Part shown: piece after piece, positions 25,315-34,436 of the stretch
How the letters are laid out: each line of letters opens with the position of its first letter
How positions within the stretch are numbered: the first letter of the stretch is position 1
Origin: JAPLJU01 sp036725345
Lineage (GTDB): Bacteria; Desulfobacterota; Syntrophia; Syntrophales; UBA2192
Assembly: GCA_036725345.1 (NCBI GenBank)
Contig: DAIMEJ010000016.1
Location: 1-64,000 of the forward strand
DNA length: 64,000 nt
Reading direction: 5' to 3'
Position numbers and translations under genes: made by a program
Notes under the pieces: model-generated
Database searches by the model: none
What the model was told of the DNA's origin: nothing
The model's input: the letters and a program-made list of their open reading frames with translations, nothing else

Positions 25315-26148
25315 ATGTTTTTCTTTAAAAAATATCAAAGGCTCGCCATCGCCTTTGTCTTCATTGTTGCCTCTCTCGCTCTCCTATCCTATCATCTGAA
25401 ACGGCCGGGTCAGGTCGGATTCTTCAAGAAAGTGGCCATGGAGACAGCCTCCCCCGTTGAGAAGGGAATCCATTCCGCCTTCCGGGGGCTCGGGGACGTC
25501 TGGGGCCGCTACCTCTTCCTCGTCGGTCTCGAGTCCGAAAACCGGGATCTCAAGAAAAAAATCGCCGATCTCCAGAACGAGATCAATTCCTACCGGGAGA
25601 TGTACTACGAGGTCGGTCGTCTGAAAAAAATCCTCTCCCTGGAAGAGACGATGATCTACTCCACCGTCGCGGCCAGGGTCGTCAGCAATGAAAGATCGTC
25701 GCTCTTCAAGACGATCATCATTGAAAAGGGAACCGACGACGGCATCGTTGAGGGACTTCCCGTCGTGACCTCACAGGGGATCGTGGGCCGCATCATTGAG
25801 TCATCCTGGAATGTCTCACGCGTCCTTCTGGTCACGGACTACAACAGCAACATCGATGCCCTTGTCCAGGGCAGCCGCGCGCAGGGTATTCTGCAGGGAG
25901 GCGGACCGCAGCTCTGCCGCCTCAAATACGTTCAGCGCACCGACGAGGTGAAGCCGGGCGACACACTGGTCACATCGGGGCTGGGGGGCATTTTCCCCAA
26001 GGGGCTGGTCCTCGGGATGATCGCGACGGCGGAAAAGAGGGAGACGGGGCTATTCCAGCACGTGGAGGTGATGCCCGCCGTTGATTTCACGAAGCTGGAG
26101 GAGGTGCTGGTCCTCATCCCCGAACGAAGCAAGGAGAAAAGGAGATGA
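25315..26148 (+). CDS. mreC: Rod shape-determining protein MreC
   Basis: A 277-residue periplasmic scaffold of the elongation complex. One membrane helix (~10-27) is followed by a coiled coil (~75-115, E-N-R-D-L-K-K-K-I-A-D-L-Q) and the double beta-barrel domain with V-V-T-S-Q-G-I-V-G-R and V-T-S-G-L-G-G-I-F-P-K-G-L-V-L-G. Its stop overlaps the mreD start by four bases. It links MreB filaments to the penicillin-binding protein encoded downstream. Confidence 0.95.
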   Translation: MFFFKKYQRLAIAFVFIVASLALLSYHLKRPGQVGFFKKVAMETASPVEKGIHSAFRGLGDVWGRYLFLVGLESENRDLKKKIADLQNEINSYREMYYEVGRLKKILSLEETMIYSTVAARVVSNERSSLFKTIIIEKGTDDGIVEGLPVVTSQGIVGRIIESSWNVSRVLLVTDYNSNIDALVQGSRAQGILQGGGPQLCRLKYVQRTDEVKPGDTLVTSGLGGIFPKGLVLGMIATAEKRETGLFQHVEVMPAVDFTKLEEVLVLIPERSKEKRR

Positions 26149-26657
26149 TTTTTTATCTTCTGACCCTGCTCCTGGCCTTCTCGGTCATCATCCTGCAGCG
26201 GACGTTCGTCGATCTTCTCTTCGCGGGGAAGATCAGCCTCGAGCTGTCGCTTATGCTCGTCATCTTTGCCGGCTTCAACTTCGAGGAGGTGCGGGGCGGC
26301 ATTTTCGCCGCGCTGACGGGGTTTGTCTTTGACTGCCTCTCGGGCGCCGTCATGGGCCTCTATACCTTTTTTTACGTCATCGTCTTCTTTCTGACCCGGC
26401 TTCTGACGAACCGGATCTACAGCGAGCAGATGTTCTTCATCATGATCTTCACCTTTCTGTGCGTTCTCCTGGAGGGGCTTTACATTGTCGTCCTCTACAA
26501 GTCCGTCTTTGACGTCAATATGAGCTACAATCTCTACAGGGTTTTTTTGCCGCAGGCCCTTGTGGCCGGCGTTCTGAGCCCGGCGCTCTTCGCGGGGCTG
26601 AATTATCTCGAGGTCTTGTTTCATGCCGGAGATCGACGATCGACTGAATCCCTATGA
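26145..26657 (+). CDS. mreD: Rod shape-determining protein MreD
   Basis: A 170-residue integral membrane protein with five predicted helices, almost all hydrophobic, with few conserved motifs, as usual for MreD. Identification depends on the hydrophobic profile, the length (about 160-170 residues) and position between mreC and the PBP2 gene. It overlaps mreC by four bases and mrdA by 35 bases. Confidence 0.92.
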   Translation: MIFYLLTLLLAFSVIILQRTFVDLLFAGKISLELSLMLVIFAGFNFEEVRGGIFAALTGFVFDCLSGAVMGLYTFFYVIVFFLTRLLTNRIYSEQMFFIMIFTFLCVLLEGLYIVVLYKSVFDVNMSYNLYRVFLPQALVAGVLSPALFAGLNYLEVLFHAGDRRSTESL

Positions 26658-28470
26658 CCCGGGAGAGTACCGGAACCGTTTTCGGGCGCTCTTCTGGATT
26701 GTCCTCATTGCCGTGTCCCTGATCGTGGTCCGGTTGTGGTATCTTCAGGTCATTCAGGGGCAGGATCTGCGGGTCCGGTCCGAGAACAACCGGGTGCGTC
26801 TGCGGGAAGTCAAGGCCCTGCGCGGTATTATCCTCGATTCCCGCGGCGTGGTCCTCGTGGACAACCGGCCCTCTTTCGATGTGTTCATCTACCCCGAGGA
26901 TGCGAAGAATGTCCGGAGTGTCATTGAAACGCTCGAGGGCCTGTACAACAAACACCGGCTCAGCCTCAGCGAGGACTACACGCAGCTCCTGGAAACCAGA
27001 AGGCCGCAGATGACCTACCGGCTGGATCGGAACATCAGCCGGGAAAAATTGGCCCTCGTGGAGACCCATGCCCTGGAACTTCCGGGGGTCAGCATTGATG
27101 TCATGCCCGTGCGGGAGTATTTCTTCGGGGAGTCGATGGCCCACGTCATCGGATATACCGGAGAGGTGAGCCGCACCGACATGGAGCGGGAGGGGGGCGA
27201 GCAATACCGGCCCGGCGATCTCGTGGGAAAATACGGCATCGAGCGGTACCTCGACCCGAAAATCAGGGGGAAAAACGGCGGGGAGCAGATCGAGGTCAAC
27301 GTCGTCGGCAAAAAAATCCGAATGCTGGGGCGCGTGGAGCCCACCGTGGGATACCGGATCGTGCTGACCCTGGATTCCGTTCTCCAGCGTATCGCCTGGA
27401 ACGCCCTGGAGGAGAAGGCCGGTTCCGTCATCGCCGTCGATCCCCGCGACGGATCGATTCTCGCCATGGTGAGCAAGCCCGGCTTCGACCCGAACCTCTT
27501 CAACCGGGGCATCTCGCAGGAGAACTGGGAGAGGCTCACAAAAAGTCCGCTCCATCCCATGGAAAACAAGGCGATCAGCGGCCAGTACCCGCCGGGCTCG
27601 ACGTACAAGCTCATCGTGGCGATGGCCGGACTGGAGGAAGGCGTCATCACGCCCGAGACATCCTTCAACTGCCCCGGAACCTTTGAAATGGGGACGAGGA
27701 CCTTCCGTTGCTGGCGAAAGGGCGGTCACGGCCGGGTCTCGCTCCACCGGGCCATTGTGGAGTCCTGCGACGTCTATTTTTACAATGTCGGGAAACTCCT
27801 CGGCGTGGATGCGATCGCCGAGTACGCCTATCAGTTCGGCCTCGGGGAGAAAACAGGCGTCAGCCTCCTCGGAGAAAAATCCGGCCTGGTTCCCACCAAG
27901 GAGTGGAAGCTGGCCCGGTTCGGCGTCCCCTGGCAGCCGGGCGAAACCATCTCCATCTCCATCGGCCAGGGATTCAATAACCTGACGCCTCTGCAGTTGC
28001 TGAACGCCTACTGCGCCGCCGCCAATCGGGGCAGGATCTACACCCCCAGGATCATCAAGCGGGTGGAGACGGAAGAGGGCCAGATTGTCCAGGAATTTCC
28101 CCCGCAGTTGAAAAAGACCGTCGACGTCAGCCGGGAAAACATCGAGCTGGTGGTCCAGGCCCTCTGGGGGGTCTGCAACGAGCCGGGCGGAACGGGGTAC
28201 GCGCTGAAGCGGAAGGAAGCCGACGTCTGCGGGAAGACCGGAACGGCGCAGGTCATCGGTCTTCCCGAAGGGGCAGATGCAAAGCAGGTCTTTTTCCCTT
28301 ACGAGTACAGGGACCACGCTCTTTTTGTCTGTTTCGCGCCGATGGATAACCCCGAAATAGCCGTCGTGGTAGTCATCGAGCACGGCGGCCACGGGGCCAC
28401 GGCGGCTGCGCCCGTAGCCCGGAAGGTCATCGACGGATATTTCGCGAACAGGTACCCTCATGAGAATTGA
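26623..28470 (+). CDS. mrdA: Penicillin-binding protein 2, elongation transpeptidase
   Basis: A 615-residue class B PBP that cross-links peptidoglycan during elongation. One N-terminal membrane helix (~24-42) is followed by the pedestal domain and the transpeptidase domain: S326-T-Y-K329 (nucleophile Ser), a S-C-D variant of the SxN motif at about 382, and K538-T-G540. The start ATG 26623 lies inside mreD, with GAGG eight bases upstream, a 35-base overlap. RodA, its glycosyltransferase partner, is encoded next with an 11-base overlap. Confidence 0.96.
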   Translation: MPEIDDRLNPYDPGEYRNRFRALFWIVLIAVSLIVVRLWYLQVIQGQDLRVRSENNRVRLREVKALRGIILDSRGVVLVDNRPSFDVFIYPEDAKNVRSVIETLEGLYNKHRLSLSEDYTQLLETRRPQMTYRLDRNISREKLALVETHALELPGVSIDVMPVREYFFGESMAHVIGYTGEVSRTDMEREGGEQYRPGDLVGKYGIERYLDPKIRGKNGGEQIEVNVVGKKIRMLGRVEPTVGYRIVLTLDSVLQRIAWNALEEKAGSVIAVDPRDGSILAMVSKPGFDPNLFNRGISQENWERLTKSPLHPMENKAISGQYPPGSTYKLIVAMAGLEEGVITPETSFNCPGTFEMGTRTFRCWRKGGHGRVSLHRAIVESCDVYFYNVGKLLGVDAIAEYAYQFGLGEKTGVSLLGEKSGLVPTKEWKLARFGVPWQPGETISISIGQGFNNLTPLQLLNAYCAAANRGRIYTPRIIKRVETEEGQIVQEFPPQLKKTVDVSRENIELVVQALWGVCNEPGGTGYALKRKEADVCGKTGTAQVIGLPEGADAKQVFFPYEYRDHALFVCFAPMDNPEIAVVVVIEHGGHGATAAAPVARKVIDGYFANRYPHEN

Positions 28471-29563
28471 TCGGCGACTGCTGTATTCATTCGACTGGAC
28501 GCTTTTCGGCCTGCTCACGGTGATCCTGTGCATCGGCCTCCTGAATCTCAACAGTGCAGGCGCAAGCGCATCGGGGGATCCTCCTTTCCTGAAGCAGATC
28601 CGTTGGATCGCCGTGGGGTTCGTCCTGATGTTTGCCGTGATGTGCGTTGACTACCGTCTCATCGCCCGGTCCGCCTACACCATTCACGGCGTGGCCATCC
28701 TTCTGCTCATCCTTGTCTATTTCTACGGGAATGTCACCCACGGGTCTCAGCGGTGGATCAACCTCGGGGGGTTTTCATTCCAGCCCTCGGAACTGGTGAA
28801 ATTGACCCTTGTGCTGGCCCTGGCCAGGTACTTCAACGATCACAAACTGCCGGAGGCCTATACGATCCGCAGCCTCTTCGTCCCCATCCTGATGGTCCTC
28901 GTTCCCTTCGTGATGATCATCCGGCAGCCGGACCTGGGCACCGCGCTTCTTCTGCTCATCCTCTTCGGCTCCATGGTCCTCTTCGTGGGCGTGAAGTGGA
29001 GATCCGTCCTCCTGACCGCTCTGACGGGCCTGCTCCTGGTGCCCGTTCTCTGGAATTTCATGCACGACTATCAACGGGAGAGGGTCCTGACCTTTTTTGA
29101 TCCGGGGCGGGATCCCCTCGGTTCGGGGTATCACATCATCCAGTCGATCATCGCCGTCGGTTCGGGGATGTTCTTCGGCAAGGGTTACATGCACGGGACG
29201 CAAAGTCAGCTGAAATTTCTGCCCGAGCAGCAGACTGACTTTGTTTTTTCCGTTTTTGCCGAGGAATGGGGTTTTCTCGGGGCCGTGATTCTGCTGATGG
29301 TCTGCCTGGCCTTCATCCTGTGGGGCCTGAAAATCGCCCAGCAGGCCCGGGATTTCCTGGGTACCCTCATCGCCTTCGGTCTCGTCATGCTCGTCTTCTG
29401 GGGTTTTTTCATCAACATCGGCATGGTGATCGGAATTCTGCCCGTGGTGGGTATTCCCCTGCCTTTTCTCAGCTACGGGGGATCGTCCATGGTGGGGCTG
29501 CTCACCGGCGTGGGGCTCTTGATGAGCGTGAGCATGAGAAGGTATCTGCTCCAACATGATTAG
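28460..29563 (+). CDS. rodA: Rod shape-determining glycosyltransferase RodA
   Basis: A 367-residue SEDS-family polymerase with about ten membrane helices. It joins lipid II units into glycan strands together with PBP2. Motifs include G-S-Q-R-W-I-N-L-G-G-F-S-F-Q-P-S-E-L, R-Q-P-D-L-G-T-A (catalytic Asp region), K-F-L-P-E-Q-Q-T-D-F-V-F and the C-terminal L-P-F-L-S-Y-G-G-S-S. The start at 28460 overlaps mrdA. It is the last gene of the mre operon; the bactofilin gene follows after 70 bp. Confidence 0.96.
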   Translation: MRIDRRLLYSFDWTLFGLLTVILCIGLLNLNSAGASASGDPPFLKQIRWIAVGFVLMFAVMCVDYRLIARSAYTIHGVAILLLILVYFYGNVTHGSQRWINLGGFSFQPSELVKLTLVLALARYFNDHKLPEAYTIRSLFVPILMVLVPFVMIIRQPDLGTALLLLILFGSMVLFVGVKWRSVLLTALTGLLLVPVLWNFMHDYQRERVLTFFDPGRDPLGSGYHIIQSIIAVGSGMFFGKGYMHGTQSQLKFLPEQQTDFVFSVFAEEWGFLGAVILLMVCLAFILWGLKIAQQARDFLGTLIAFGLVMLVFWGFFINIGMVIGILPVVGIPLPFLSYGGSSMVGLLTGVGLLMSVSMRRYLLQHD

Positions 29564-29633
29564 GACCTGTTTAATGGAGGGGACTCGAATTTGTATTTGA
29601 CGTCGCCCGATCTCTTGGATAAGGAGGAATCCT

Positions 29634-29996
29634 ATGTTAAGCAAGAAAAAACCGGACAATGACGAGATCAAGGCCTTTCTGGGAAAGGGCACGGAGTTCG
29701 AGGGGAAGCTTGTCTTCAGCGGGTCCGTCCGATTGGACGGACGCTTCAAGGGGGAAATTATGGGAGGAGGGACCCTTGTCATCGGCGAGGGGGCCCACAT
29801 CGAGGCGGCCATCTCCGTGGACAACCTCCTGGTCGGGGGTGAGTTTCACGGCTCCGCCGAGGCCAAAAAAAGGGTGGAAATATTCAAAACGGGAAAATTT
29901 TTCGGAACGGTCACAACCCCTGTCTTTGTCGTTCAGGACGGCGGCGTCTTCGAGGGCGACTGCCGCATGGTCAAAGGTCAGGTCAAAGAGGACTGA
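29634..29996 (+). CDS. Bactofilin (polymer-forming cytoskeletal protein)
   Basis: A 120-residue bactofilin. The whole protein is the right-handed beta-helix domain made of short repeats such as G-S-V-R-L-D-G-R-F-K-G-E-I and F-H-G-S-A-E-A-K-K-R-V-E-I, with short polar ends. Bactofilins polymerise without nucleotide and help localise cell wall enzymes. Position after rodA supports a link to cell shape. AGGAGG precedes ATG 29634. Confidence 0.93.
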   Translation: MLSKKKPDNDEIKAFLGKGTEFEGKLVFSGSVRLDGRFKGEIMGGGTLVIGEGAHIEAAISVDNLLVGGEFHGSAEAKKRVEIFKTGKFFGTVTTPVFVVQDGGVFEGDCRMVKGQVKED

Positions 29997-30129
29997 AAGC
30001 ATCCCGTGGCTCTGCCGGAAAAGCAGGAGAATCACGGATTTTCGGAGCCCCTTTGTATCGCCTCCCGAGCCGCCGCTTCAAGGCTTTCTTCAGCCGTCAG
30101 GAAACCCCTTCCCTGATTGAAAAAAAGTA

Positions 30130-30158
30130 TTGACAAGGCCGGTCAGTTATGATTAGTA
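30130..30158 (+). promoter_or_regulatory. Candidate promoter before the structured RNA and atp genes
   Basis: A consensus TTGACA (30130-30135) is followed after 17 bp by TTAGTA, a weak -10. It is the only clear promoter-like element between the bactofilin gene and the atp operon and would start transcription near 30165. Confidence 0.45.
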
Positions 30159-30164
30159 GTCAGC

Positions 30165-30318
30165 GCTTTAAGCATAGCTTGCCCGGAAGGGGATATCGTG
30201 GAAAAGCATTATAATGTCAATCAGTTATCAACGGATCGCCGCGATGTCGCCGTAACCCTTCTCCAGCTGCCGTCAGTGTCTTAAGTAACCGAGAGGATGT
30301 CCTATCCTCTCGGTTTTT
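30165..30318 (+). ncRNA. Candidate structured small RNA
   Basis: Distant segments are complementary in nested order: 30166-30172 with 30280-30285 (one bulge), 30176-30179 with 30265-30268, 30186-30191 with 30256-30261, and 30192-30198 with 30242-30248. Together they make one long interrupted hairpin. It is followed by a classical terminator, and a promoter-like TTGACA lies before it. No open reading frame fits. The architecture (one rod with internal loops) is like 6S-type RNAs, but no sequence consensus was matched, so the class stays open. Confidence 0.4.
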
Positions 30319-30319
30319 C
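30287..30319 (+). terminator. Rho-independent terminator before the atp operon
   Basis: An 11-bp stem (30288-30298 with 30304-30314) and a T run. It ends any transcript coming from the bactofilin side or from the candidate RNA, so the atp genes need another start or read-through. Confidence 0.85.
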
Positions 30320-30353
30320 TGTGTTTTTATCTTTCATGTAAGGACCGGTCATC

Positions 30354-30779
30354 ATGGTAGATATCAACAGCACGGTATTCATTCAGATCATCAATTTCCT
30401 GGCCCTGATCTTCATCCTCAATCAGCTCCTCTACAAACCTATTCTCCAGATAATGGAGCGCAGGAAGGGCATCTTTGATTCCGCCGAGGCGGAAATCAAG
30501 CGCCTGCAGGATACGATTGACAAGAAGGTGGCCGAGTACGAGGCCAGGATCGCCCAGGCCAAGGGCGAGGCCATGGCCCAGCGCGGCGAGATCCAGAAGG
30601 AGGGAGCCGAGAAGGGGAAGGAGATACTGGACGGGGCAAGGGCTGAAATCCAGAAAATGATGGATGACTTCCAGGTCCGGATGGCCCAGGAAGTGGACGG
30701 CGCGAGAGTGATCCTGAGAAGCCACTCCGAGAAAATATCGAAGGAGATAGCCGAAAAGGTCCTGGGAAGGAGTGTTTGA
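30354..30779 (+). CDS. atpF': ATP synthase F0 subunit b'
   Basis: A 141-residue peripheral stalk subunit. A short membrane helix (~8-27) is followed by Y-K-P-I-L-Q-I-M-E-R-R-K and a long charged coiled coil to the end. It lacks a signal peptide. Two b-type genes in tandem (this and the next) are normal for deltaproteobacteria, where b and b' form a heterodimer. The ATG at 30354 follows a weak ribosome site, and its stop TGA shares one base with the next ATG. Confidence 0.9.
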   Translation: MVDINSTVFIQIINFLALIFILNQLLYKPILQIMERRKGIFDSAEAEIKRLQDTIDKKVAEYEARIAQAKGEAMAQRGEIQKEGAEKGKEILDGARAEIQKMMDDFQVRMAQEVDGARVILRSHSEKISKEIAEKVLGRSV

Positions 30780-31387
30780 TGAAAAGGTGTCGTGCGGGGA
30801 ATCACTTGCGGAGGTTCTTGTTGAGCGTTCTGCCGGCCGTTCTGGGGACGCTCCTGGTCGTGGTGCCGGCTTTTTGCGCCTCGGCGGGGGGTGAAGTGGA
30901 CCACAAGGCGCAGCTCTGGGACTTCGCATGGCGGCTCCTGAATTTCGCGATCCTGGTCTACATCCTTTACAAGCTCGCCTGGAAGCGCCTGGTGAGCTTC
31001 TTCCGGAATCGCCGTGAAGACATCAAGACGTCGCTGGCGGAGGCCAATGACCGGAAAGTGGAGGCCGAGGAGAAGTTCAAGGAATACGAGGTCAAGCTGA
31101 CGAAGGCCACCGACGACATCCAGAACATTTCAGAGATGATCAAGGCCCAGGGCCTCGCGGAAAAACAGAAACTCATCGCCGATGCCGAGAAGGCCGCCGA
31201 GAAAATGAAAGAGGACGCCAAAGCCAGGATGGAGCAGGAGATGAAGAAGGCCGGTTCACAGCTCCGGACGGAAGCCGTGGAACTCTCCATCAAAGTGGCG
31301 GAAGACATTCTGAAGAGAAATGTCAGCCAGGAGGACCACGAGAAGATGGTCAAAGAATACATGGACAGGATGGTGAAGGAAAATTGA
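30779..31387 (+). CDS. atpF: ATP synthase F0 subunit b
   Basis: A 202-residue second peripheral stalk subunit. Unlike b', it has an N-terminal cleavable-looking hydrophobic stretch (L-L-S-V-L-P-A-V-L-G-T-L-L) ending in A-F-C-A-S-A before the actual membrane helix (L-L-N-F-A-I-L-V-Y-I-L-Y-K-L). The long helix then runs as a coiled coil to K-E-N. Start ATG 30779 overlaps the b' stop; TTG 30776 is possible but less likely. It overlaps atpH by four bases. Confidence 0.9.
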   Translation: MKRCRAGNHLRRFLLSVLPAVLGTLLVVVPAFCASAGGEVDHKAQLWDFAWRLLNFAILVYILYKLAWKRLVSFFRNRREDIKTSLAEANDRKVEAEEKFKEYEVKLTKATDDIQNISEMIKAQGLAEKQKLIADAEKAAEKMKEDAKARMEQEMKKAGSQLRTEAVELSIKVAEDILKRNVSQEDHEKMVKEYMDRMVKEN

Positions 31388-31929
31388 TCGGGAGTGATAT
31401 CGCCAAACGGTATGCCAAGGCCTTTTTTGACATAGCGGCCGAGGAACAGAAATACGAGGATTTCTATAACGAGCTCAAGTCCTTTTCTTCCCTGATCGAT
31501 GAAAACAGGGACCTGCGGGAGTTTCTGGCCAATCCGGTCTTTGACCAATCGGAAAAGAAGTCCGTCGTTGAGCAGATTCTGGGCCGCGTCAGCATGTCCG
31601 GCATGACGGCCAATTTCCTGAGGCTGCTGGTGGACAAGAAGCGTATCGGCATCGCCGGGGATATCGCGGAATCCTACCGGCAGCTCATGGATCAGAAGCT
31701 CAAGAAGGTCCGGGTTTCCGTGAAAACAGCTTTTCCGCTGGACGGCGACCTTACAGGAAGCCTCAAGTCGAAGATCGCCGAGATGACGGGCAAGGAAGTG
31801 GAAATGACCGTCGAGAAGGACAGCTCCCTGATCGGGGGCCTTGTCGTCCGGGTCGGGGACACCCTTTACGACGGGAGTATCAAGACGCAGCTCAACAACA
31901 TCAGGAAGCTCTTGGGAGAGGAGATATAG
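31384..31929 (+). CDS. atpH: ATP synthase F1 subunit delta
   Basis: A 181-residue subunit that connects the peripheral stalk to the alpha3beta3 head. The N-terminal helical domain begins D-I-A-K-R-Y-A-K-A-F-F and the C-terminal half has S-L-I-G-G-L-V-V-R-V-G-D-T-L-Y-D-G-S. The only start that fits is TTG 31384, which overlaps the atpF stop; an ATG is not available. A TTG start may reduce yield, which suits the single-copy stoichiometry, though that is inference. Confidence 0.92.
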   Translation: MIGSDIAKRYAKAFFDIAAEEQKYEDFYNELKSFSSLIDENRDLREFLANPVFDQSEKKSVVEQILGRVSMSGMTANFLRLLVDKKRIGIAGDIAESYRQLMDQKLKKVRVSVKTAFPLDGDLTGSLKSKIAEMTGKEVEMTVEKDSSLIGGLVVRVGDTLYDGSIKTQLNNIRKLLGEEI

Positions 31930-31932
31930 GTG

Positions 31933-33447
31933 ATGGATGCGATCAGGGCAGAAGAAATCAGTCAAATCATCTCGAAGCAGATCAAGGAGTACGAGAAAAA
32001 GCTGGACATCAGCGAGACGGGTACCGTCCTCTCCGTGGGTGACGGTATCGCCCGTATCTACGGTGTCGAGAACGCCATGGCCATGGAGCTCCTGGAGTTC
32101 CCCGGGAATATCCTCGGCATGGTTCTCAACCTCGAGCGTGACAACGTCGGCGTCGCCATCCTCGGGGAAGACACCCATATCAAGGAAGGGGACATCGTGA
32201 AAAGGACGGGCAGGATCGCGGAAGTCCCCGTCGGCGACGAGCTTCTGGGACGCGTCATCGACGGCACGGGCCGGCCCATCGACGGCAAGGGGCCCATCGA
32301 GGCCAAGGAGAACCGACGCATCGAGATGGTCGCCCCCGGCGTTATCGCCCGCCAGCCCGTGAACCAGCCCATGTACACCGGTCTCAAAGCGATTGACGCC
32401 ATGACGCCCATCGGCCGCGGCCAGCGTGAGCTTATCATCGGCGACCGCCAGATCGGGAAAACGGCCATCTGCATCGATGCGATCATCCGCCAGAAGGATA
32501 CCGGCGTCAAATGCATCTATGTCGCCATCGGCCAGAAGAAATCAACGGTGGCGCAGGTCGTGGAGGCCCTGCGGCGGAACGGCGCCATGGACTACACCGT
32601 CGTCGTCAGCGCCTGCGCGAGCGACCCGGCCACCCTGCAGTACATCGCCGCCTATTCGGGGTGCAGCATCGGGGAGTACTGGCGTGACCGGAAGCAGGAT
32701 GCGCTCATCATCTACGACGACCTTTCGAAGCAGGCCGTGGCCTACCGGCAGATTTCACTGCTCCTCCGGCGGCCCCCCGGACGCGAGGCCTTCCCCGGGG
32801 ACATCTTTTACAACCACTCCAGGCTTCTCGAGCGCGCCGCGCGCGTGAGCTCCGATTACGGTGGAGGCTCGCTCACGGCCCTGCCCATCATCGAGACACA
32901 GGCCGGCGACGTTTCGGCCTACATCCCGACGAACGTGATCTCCATCACCGACGGCCAGGTCTACCTCGAGCCGGGCCTCTTCTATTCCGGTATCCGCCCG
33001 GCCATCAATGTCGGTCTTTCCGTTTCCCGCGTCGGCGGCGCCGCCCAGGTGAAGGCCATGAAGCAGGTGGCGGGCACCCTGAAACTGGAGCTCGCGCAGT
33101 ACCGCGAGATGGCCGCCTTCGCGCAGTTCGGATCCGATCTGGACAAGGCCACGCAGGCCCAGCTGGAGAGGGGCGTGCGTCTGGTGGAGGTCCTGAAGCA
33201 GCCCCAGTACAAGCCCATGTCGCTCGGGGAAGAAGTGGTCGTCCTCTTTGCGGGAACGAAGGGATTTCTGGACAAGTACCCCGTGGACAAGATCAAGAGC
33301 TACGAGCCCCAGGTCCTCGATTACGTGAAGGGTAAATACCCCGAGATCCTGAAGGAGATCGACGACAAGCAGATCATCAGCCCGGAGCTTGAGAAGAAGA
33401 TAAAAGACGTGCTTACGGAATTCGACAACATCTTCGTCGCCGGGTGA
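31933..33447 (+). CDS. atpA: ATP synthase F1 subunit alpha
   Basis: A 504-residue non-catalytic nucleotide-binding subunit. Walker A is G-D-R-Q-I-G-K-T-A near residue 170; the alpha signature P-A-I-N-V-G-L-S-V-S-R-V-G lies near 360. The N-terminal region binds delta. ATG 31933 is used; a GTG directly before it (31930) is also in frame. Length and motifs are full, with no break. Confidence 0.97.
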   Translation: MDAIRAEEISQIISKQIKEYEKKLDISETGTVLSVGDGIARIYGVENAMAMELLEFPGNILGMVLNLERDNVGVAILGEDTHIKEGDIVKRTGRIAEVPVGDELLGRVIDGTGRPIDGKGPIEAKENRRIEMVAPGVIARQPVNQPMYTGLKAIDAMTPIGRGQRELIIGDRQIGKTAICIDAIIRQKDTGVKCIYVAIGQKKSTVAQVVEALRRNGAMDYTVVVSACASDPATLQYIAAYSGCSIGEYWRDRKQDALIIYDDLSKQAVAYRQISLLLRRPPGREAFPGDIFYNHSRLLERAARVSSDYGGGSLTALPIIETQAGDVSAYIPTNVISITDGQVYLEPGLFYSGIRPAINVGLSVSRVGGAAQVKAMKQVAGTLKLELAQYREMAAFAQFGSDLDKATQAQLERGVRLVEVLKQPQYKPMSLGEEVVVLFAGTKGFLDKYPVDKIKSYEPQVLDYVKGKYPEILKEIDDKQIISPELEKKIKDVLTEFDNIFVAG

Positions 33448-33497
33448 TAGATGAGGCATTTTCGCTCACGAAACGCTAAGGGAGAATAAGACAGGCC

Positions 33498-34376
33498 ATG
33501 GCCGCCCTAAGGGATATCCGAAGAAAGATTACTGCGGTCCAGAAAACCAAGCAGATCACCAGAGCCATGAACATGGTATCGGCCTCGAAGCTCCGTTCCG
33601 CCCAGTTGCGGATGGAGAACTTCAGGCCCTACGCCATCAAGTTCATGGATGTGCTGAACAGCCTTGCCCTCCGGGTCGATTCGAAGTCCCACCCCCTTCT
33701 CGCGGCGAGGGAGCCAAGACGAATCCGGGTCATCGTCATGACCTCGGACCGCGGTCTCTGCGGCGGGTTCAACACGAATCTCATCCGGGCGGCCGAACGG
33801 TTTGTGCAGGCGAAGGCCAAAGAAGGCAAAGAGATTTCGGTGGTTCCGGTGGGACGAAAGGGGAGGGATTACTTCAGGAAAAAGTCCAAGCTCCACAGTG
33901 CGCACACCGATGTTTTCCGGAAGTTCGACATGGGGCTTGCCATCGGGGTTGGCGAGGACGTCATTCCCTCCTTCATCGCCGAGGAGTACGACGAGCTGTA
34001 TCTCGTCTACAACGAATTCGCGAGCGTTTCCATCCAGAGGCCGAGGGTCGTGAGGCTGCTGCCGCTGCCCTCCGTCGGCACCGAGGAGGAGGTGGACTAC
34101 GAAAAACGGCTCGACTACATCTATGAGCCCTCCGACGAGGTCCTCCTGAACCAGCTCCTTCCGATGTACATCCGGGTGCTCATCTACCGTGCCCTCCTGG
34201 AAACCTCGGCGGGTGAGCACGGGGCGAGGATGGTGGCCATGGACAACGCCACGAAGAACTGTGACGACCTCACGAGGAGCCTCACACTGACCTTTAACAA
34301 GGTGCGGCAGGCCAATATTACCAAGGAGCTCATGGATATCGTGGGCGGCACGGAGGCGCTGAAAAAGGCGAAATAA
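33498..34376 (+). CDS. atpG: ATP synthase F1 subunit gamma
   Basis: A 292-residue rotor shaft. The N- and C-terminal helices form the coiled coil (start A-A-L-R-D-I-R-R-K-I-T-A-V-Q-K-T-K-Q-I-T, end L-T-F-N-K-V-R-Q-A-N-I-T-K-E-L-M-D-I-V-G-G). The Rossmann-like middle carries T-S-D-R-G-L-C-G-G-F-N. It sits between the alpha and beta genes as in all F-type operons. Confidence 0.96.
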   Translation: MAALRDIRRKITAVQKTKQITRAMNMVSASKLRSAQLRMENFRPYAIKFMDVLNSLALRVDSKSHPLLAAREPRRIRVIVMTSDRGLCGGFNTNLIRAAERFVQAKAKEGKEISVVPVGRKGRDYFRKKSKLHSAHTDVFRKFDMGLAIGVGEDVIPSFIAEEYDELYLVYNEFASVSIQRPRVVRLLPLPSVGTEEEVDYEKRLDYIYEPSDEVLLNQLLPMYIRVLIYRALLETSAGEHGARMVAMDNATKNCDDLTRSLTLTFNKVRQANITKELMDIVGGTEALKKAK

Positions 34377-34436
34377 GCCGAGCCCTGCAATCGGGATGGA
34401 TTGTAAGGACGTCAGAAACTTTATAAGGAGAGCGGC

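Noticed and set aside
29659..30120. 153-codon frame overlapping the bactofilin gene
   Set aside because: Out-of-frame shadow with Ser/Arg-rich content; bactofilin is clear.
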